From: Chloroflexota bacterium
GTDB taxonomy: Bacteria; Chloroflexota; Dehalococcoidia; Lucifugimonadales; UBA3495
DNA length: 6,250 bases
Direction: 5' to 3'
NCBI GenBank assembly: GCA_022562335.1
Contig: JADFPM010000160.1
Coordinates: 1-6,250, forward strand
Shown here: piece by piece, positions 4,619 through 6,250 of the stretch
Numbering within the stretch: position 1 is the first letter of the stretch
How the letters are laid out: each line of letters opens with the position of its first letter
Made by a program: the position numbers and the translations under genes
The notes under the pieces: model-generated
Seen by the model: the letters and a program-made list of their open reading frames with translations, nothing else
The model's database searches: none
What the model was told of the DNA's origin: nothing

Positions 4619-6250
4619 CTACGCCGTCTGGGCTACCTGGGTCTCCTGGGCCTCGGGAGAGCGGGTGGCCAACTCCAGACCGCTTGTCCCGGCGTCCACC
4701 ACCACGTGGTCCCCCTCCTGGAAATCACCGGAAAGCAGTCCCTTGGACAGGGGGTTTTCCAGGTAGCGCTGTATGGCGCGGCGCAGGGGCCGGGCGCCGT
4801 ATTCGGGGTCGAAGCCCTCCTTGGCCAGCCAATCTCCGGCGGCTTCGGTCAGCTCGAAGGTTATTCCCCGCTCCGCCACCCGGTCCTGGACGTCTTTGAC
4901 CATCAGACCCACCACCTGGACGATCTGCTCCCGGTCCAGCGGGTGGAATATGATGGTGTCGTCGATGCGGTTGAGGAACTCGGGCCTGAACGCTTTTTTC
5001 AGGGCGTCATTGACCGACTTCCTCATCCTGTCTTCGTCGGCATCCTTGTCGTTCCCGTCGGTGCGGAAGCCGAAGGGCTGGCGGGCGATGTCTCCGGTAC
5101 CCAGGTTGCTGGTCATGATGATCACCGTGTTTCGGAAGTCCACGGTGCGGCCATGGCCGTCGGTAAGGCGCCCGTCGTCCATTATCTGCAACAGGATGCT
5201 GAAGACGTCGGGGTGGGCCTTTTCGATCTCGTCGAACAACACCACCCGGTAGGGACGGCGGCGCACCGCCTCGGTCAACTGGCCTCCTTCGTCGTACCCC
5301 ACGTACCCCGGAGGGGCGCCGATGAGGCGCGATACGGTGTGCTTCTCCATGTATTCCGACATGTCGATGCGCACCATATTGTTCTCGTCGTCGAATAGGA
5401 ACTGGGCCAGGGCCTTGGCCAGCTCCGTCTTGCCCACACCGGTGGGGCCCAGGAAGATGAAGCTGCCGATGGGCCTCCGGGGGTCGCTGAGGCCGGAGCG
5501 GGAGCGGCGAATCGCTTCGGACACCACGGTGACCGCCTCTTCCTGGCCGATGACCCTCTGGTGCAGGTCTTCTTCCATGTGGACCAGGCGTTCTCCTTCG
5601 CCCTCCAGCAAACGCCCGGTGGGGATGCCGGTCCACTTGGAGACCAGCTCGGCGATGTCTTTCTCAACCACCACCATATCTTCCCGGCGGTTGGCTTGGA
5701 ATGGGAGCTTTTCCTCCTGGTATTCGCCCTCCAGCCGCAGGCGCTCGGTGCGCAGATCAGCGGCTCGTTCATATTCTGAACGCTGGGATGCCGCCTCCTC
5801 CTGATCGGACAGCCGCCGGATCTTGCCCTCCATCTCTTTCAAGTGGGTGGGCAATGATTGGGCGTCTATCCTGAGCTTGCTGGCGGCTTCGTCGATGAAA
5901 TCCACCGCCTTGTCGGGCAGGTGCCGGTCGGAGATGTAGCGGTCGCTGAGACGGGCAGCCGCCACCAAGGCGGAATCGTCAATGTCCACCTTGTGGTGCG
6001 CCTCGTAACGGGGCCGCAATACCTTGAGGATCTCCACCGTTTCTTCCACCGTCGGCTCTTCCAGGTAGATCGGCTGGAAACGCCGTTCCAGGGCCGAGTC
6101 CTTCTCGATGTACTTTCGGTATTCATCGGTGGTGGTGGCGCCCACGCACTGTAGCTCACCCCGGGCCAGCGCCGGCTTGAGCAGATTGCTGGCGTCGAGA
6201 CCGCCCTCGGCCGCTCCGGCCCCCACCATGGTGTGGATCTCATCCAGGAA
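4619..6250 (-). CDS. clpC: ATP-dependent Clp protease ATP-binding subunit ClpC (5' end beyond window)
   Basis: The C-terminal 543 residues of a Hsp100 AAA+ unfoldase, which threads proteins into ClpP. Counting from the window edge, the fragment opens in the first-domain Walker B (FLDEIH, 1-6). Then come the sensor GATT (37-40), arginine-finger region ALERRF (53-58), and a short UVR-like middle segment (SEYERAADLRTERLRLEGEY, 158-177). The second domain has Walker A GPTGVGKT (268-275), pore loop GYVGYDEGG (315-323), Walker B VVLFDEIEKAH (336-346), arginine finger FRPEFLNR (421-428) and sensor 2 YGARPLRR (484-491). The short UVR-type middle domain, rather than ClpB's long coiled coil, and an FGF tripeptide (393-395) at the ClpP-docking loop favour ClpC over ClpB. 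About 280-300 N-terminal residues, including the first Walker A, are off the window. It heads the group with the hydrolase and VTT gene; no radA follows, unlike the common ctsR-mcsAB-clpC-radA order. Confidence 0.93.
   Translation of the reverse strand, partial: FLDEIHTMVGAGAAEGGLDASNLLKPALARGELQCVGATTTDEYRKYIEKDSALERRFQPIYLEEPTVEETVEILKVLRPRYEAHHKVDIDDSALVAAARLSDRYISDRHLPDKAVDFIDEAASKLRIDAQSLPTHLKEMEGKIRRLSDQEEAASQRSEYERAADLRTERLRLEGEYQEEKLPFQANRREDMVVVEKDIAELVSKWTGIPTGRLLEGEGERLVHMEEDLHQRVIGQEEAVTVVSEAIRRSRSGLSDPRRPIGSFIFLGPTGVGKTELAKALAQFLFDDENNMVRIDMSEYMEKHTVSRLIGAPPGYVGYDEGGQLTEAVRRRPYRVVLFDEIEKAHPDVFSILLQIMDDGRLTDGHGRTVDFRNTVIIMTSNLGTGDIARQPFGFRTDGNDKDADEDRMRKSVNDALKKAFRPEFLNRIDDTIIFHPLDREQIVQVVGLMVKDVQDRVAERGITFELTEAAGDWLAKEGFDPEYGARPLRRAIQRYLENPLSKGLLSGDFQEGDHVVVDAGTSGLELATRSPEAQETQVAQTA

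Noticed and set aside
4613..5398. 261-codon plus-strand frame antisense to clpC
   Set aside because: Same effect: the minus strand has the full set of ClpC motifs over this span.
669..6250. Functional link between the Panacea protein and the nearby clpC
   Set aside because: SocA works with ClpXP, but here clpC lies more than 3 kb away in another operon on the other strand, so proximity alone does not support it.

Overview
The window looks like a chromosomal stretch from an uncultured, fairly GC-rich bacterium. The family mix (a ClpC-type unfoldase, a stand-alone class III CoA-transferase, many TTG/GTG starts) would fit a Chloroflexota/Dehalococcoidia-like lineage. That placement is an impression from family content, not from any search. 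No rRNA, tRNA, CRISPR array, integrase or transposase was seen.

Layout, left to right. (a) 1-188, minus: the first 62 codons of histidyl-tRNA synthetase (hisS), with a TTG start, a Shine-Dalgarno and a -10 box. (b) 189-668: a 480-base non-coding stretch holding the hisS promoter, nested inverted repeats able to form a long hairpin (437-511), and an extended -10 promoter for the next gene. (c) 669-1545, plus: a Panacea-domain (DUF4065, SocA/GepA-like) gene, closely followed by and overlapping a small unrecognised gene. This has the architecture of a toxin-antitoxin module. (d) 1546-1798: convergent intergenic region with a short in-frame protein-like extension of the small gene and a near-perfect palindrome. 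(e) 1799-3034, minus: class III (CaiB/Frc) CoA-transferase. (f) 3035-3167: 133 bases with a tandem heptamer repeat. (g) 3168-6250, minus: clpC (5' end beyond the window), then an alpha/beta hydrolase, then a VTT/DedA-like membrane protein, packed as an operon (21-base gap, then a short overlap).

The minus-strand genes appear to be ordinary chromosomal functions: tRNA charging, proteolysis, a hydrolase, a membrane protein and acyl-CoA chemistry. The only plus-strand genes are the Panacea pair, which sit in visibly AT-richer DNA between hisS and the CoA-transferase gene. Counted samples are 26/60 G+C at 241-300 and 31/60 at 781-840, against 41/60 at 2461-2520 and 42/60 at 4501-4560. The pair and its leader therefore look like a small accessory insertion and are the best place to look for something undescribed, because the partner protein is not one I recognise.
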